64,000 nt of DNA from Panacagrimonas perspica (GTDB lineage Bacteria > Pseudomonadota > Gammaproteobacteria > Nevskiales > Nevskiaceae), in the NCBI RefSeq assembly GCF_004364935.1, contig NZ_SOBT01000008.1, positions 248,001 through 312,000 of the forward strand. Reading direction: 5' to 3'. Below are positions 63,918 to 64,000 of this stretch, piece after piece (position 1 is the first letter of the stretch; each line of letters opens with the position of its first letter). Position numbers and translations under genes: made by a program. The notes under the pieces were generated by a model. It made no database searches. It was given only the letters and a program-made list of their open reading frames with translations, and was not told the origin of the DNA.

Positions 63918-64000
63918 ATCCGTTCGGGATCGCAATTGCTGCGGTCGGCCCTGCACCTTCACCGATACCGCGCCGGTAATCCACGCCTCCGCGCAAGGTA

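Overview
The window is high-GC (roughly two thirds G+C) bacterial chromosome, densely coding on both strands. A FadE with its C-terminal domain, a LuxR-type solo regulator, a YheT-type hydrolase, a Mn-riboswitch/GDT1 pair and many dispersed palindromic repeats fit a proteobacterium, most likely a gammaproteobacterium. The many diiron, Baeyer-Villiger and flavin monooxygenases recall Nevskiales/Solimonadaceae-type hydrocarbon or steroid degraders. That placement is inference. I saw no rRNA, tRNA, CRISPR array, prophage or insertion-sequence transposase.

Layout. 1-5.2 kb: small membrane protein, YheT-like hydrolase, MscS-type channel, FadE. 5.4-9.3 kb: heat-shock cluster grpE-dnaK-dnaJ. 9.6-19.5 kb: cellulose synthesis (BcsR/BcsP-like small protein, bcsA, bcsB, bcsC, small TPR protein; no bcsZ between B and C). 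19.5-22.2 kb: nadC, then an EAL phosphodiesterase and a LuxR-type quorum-sensing receptor, with a lux-box-like site between them. 22.3-28.2 kb: argF, urate-hydroxylase-like membrane protein, grxD, DJ-1-like protein, an isocitrate dehydrogenase fused to CBS domains, and a molybdopterin-binding protein. 28.3-31.1 kb: a three-gene signalling unit of a lone receiver, a receiver-degenerate EAL protein and a histidine kinase with an ethylene-receptor-type membrane domain. 31.1-34.9 kb: SRPBCC protein, CoA-transferase, YtcJ-like amidohydrolase, DUF2505 protein. 35.0-42.4 kb: DUF1329 protein, SHOCT protein, AraC regulator divergent from a flavin monooxygenase, RND/MMPL exporter. 42.7-47.5 kb: muconolactone-isomerase-like protein and sigma-54 activator divergent from a Baeyer-Villiger monooxygenase, with an operator-like pair between them. 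47.7-51.6 kb: MDR oxidoreductase, DUF167 protein, monomeric isocitrate dehydrogenase. 51.7-60.9 kb: a soluble diiron monooxygenase operon (alpha, beta, coupling protein, reductase, two uncharacterised proteins, APH-like phosphotransferase) divergent from an AraC regulator and an azoreductase-like flavoprotein. 61-64 kb: YqcC-membrane fusion, GDT1-family transporter behind a yybP-ykoY riboswitch, Sel1-repeat protein, composite palindromic repeats.

Themes. One is c-di-GMP and cellulose: BcsA carries a PilZ domain, an apparently active EAL protein sits under a probable lux box, and an ethylene-receptor-like kinase sits beside an inactive-looking EAL protein. The other is oxidation of hydrophobic carbon sources: three separately regulated monooxygenase loci, FadE, CoA-transferase, export and membrane accessory proteins. 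The diiron monooxygenase locus with its phosphotransferase and two unknown proteins is the best candidate for an undescribed pathway. Its reductase also carries an in-frame copy of the dispersed palindromic element.
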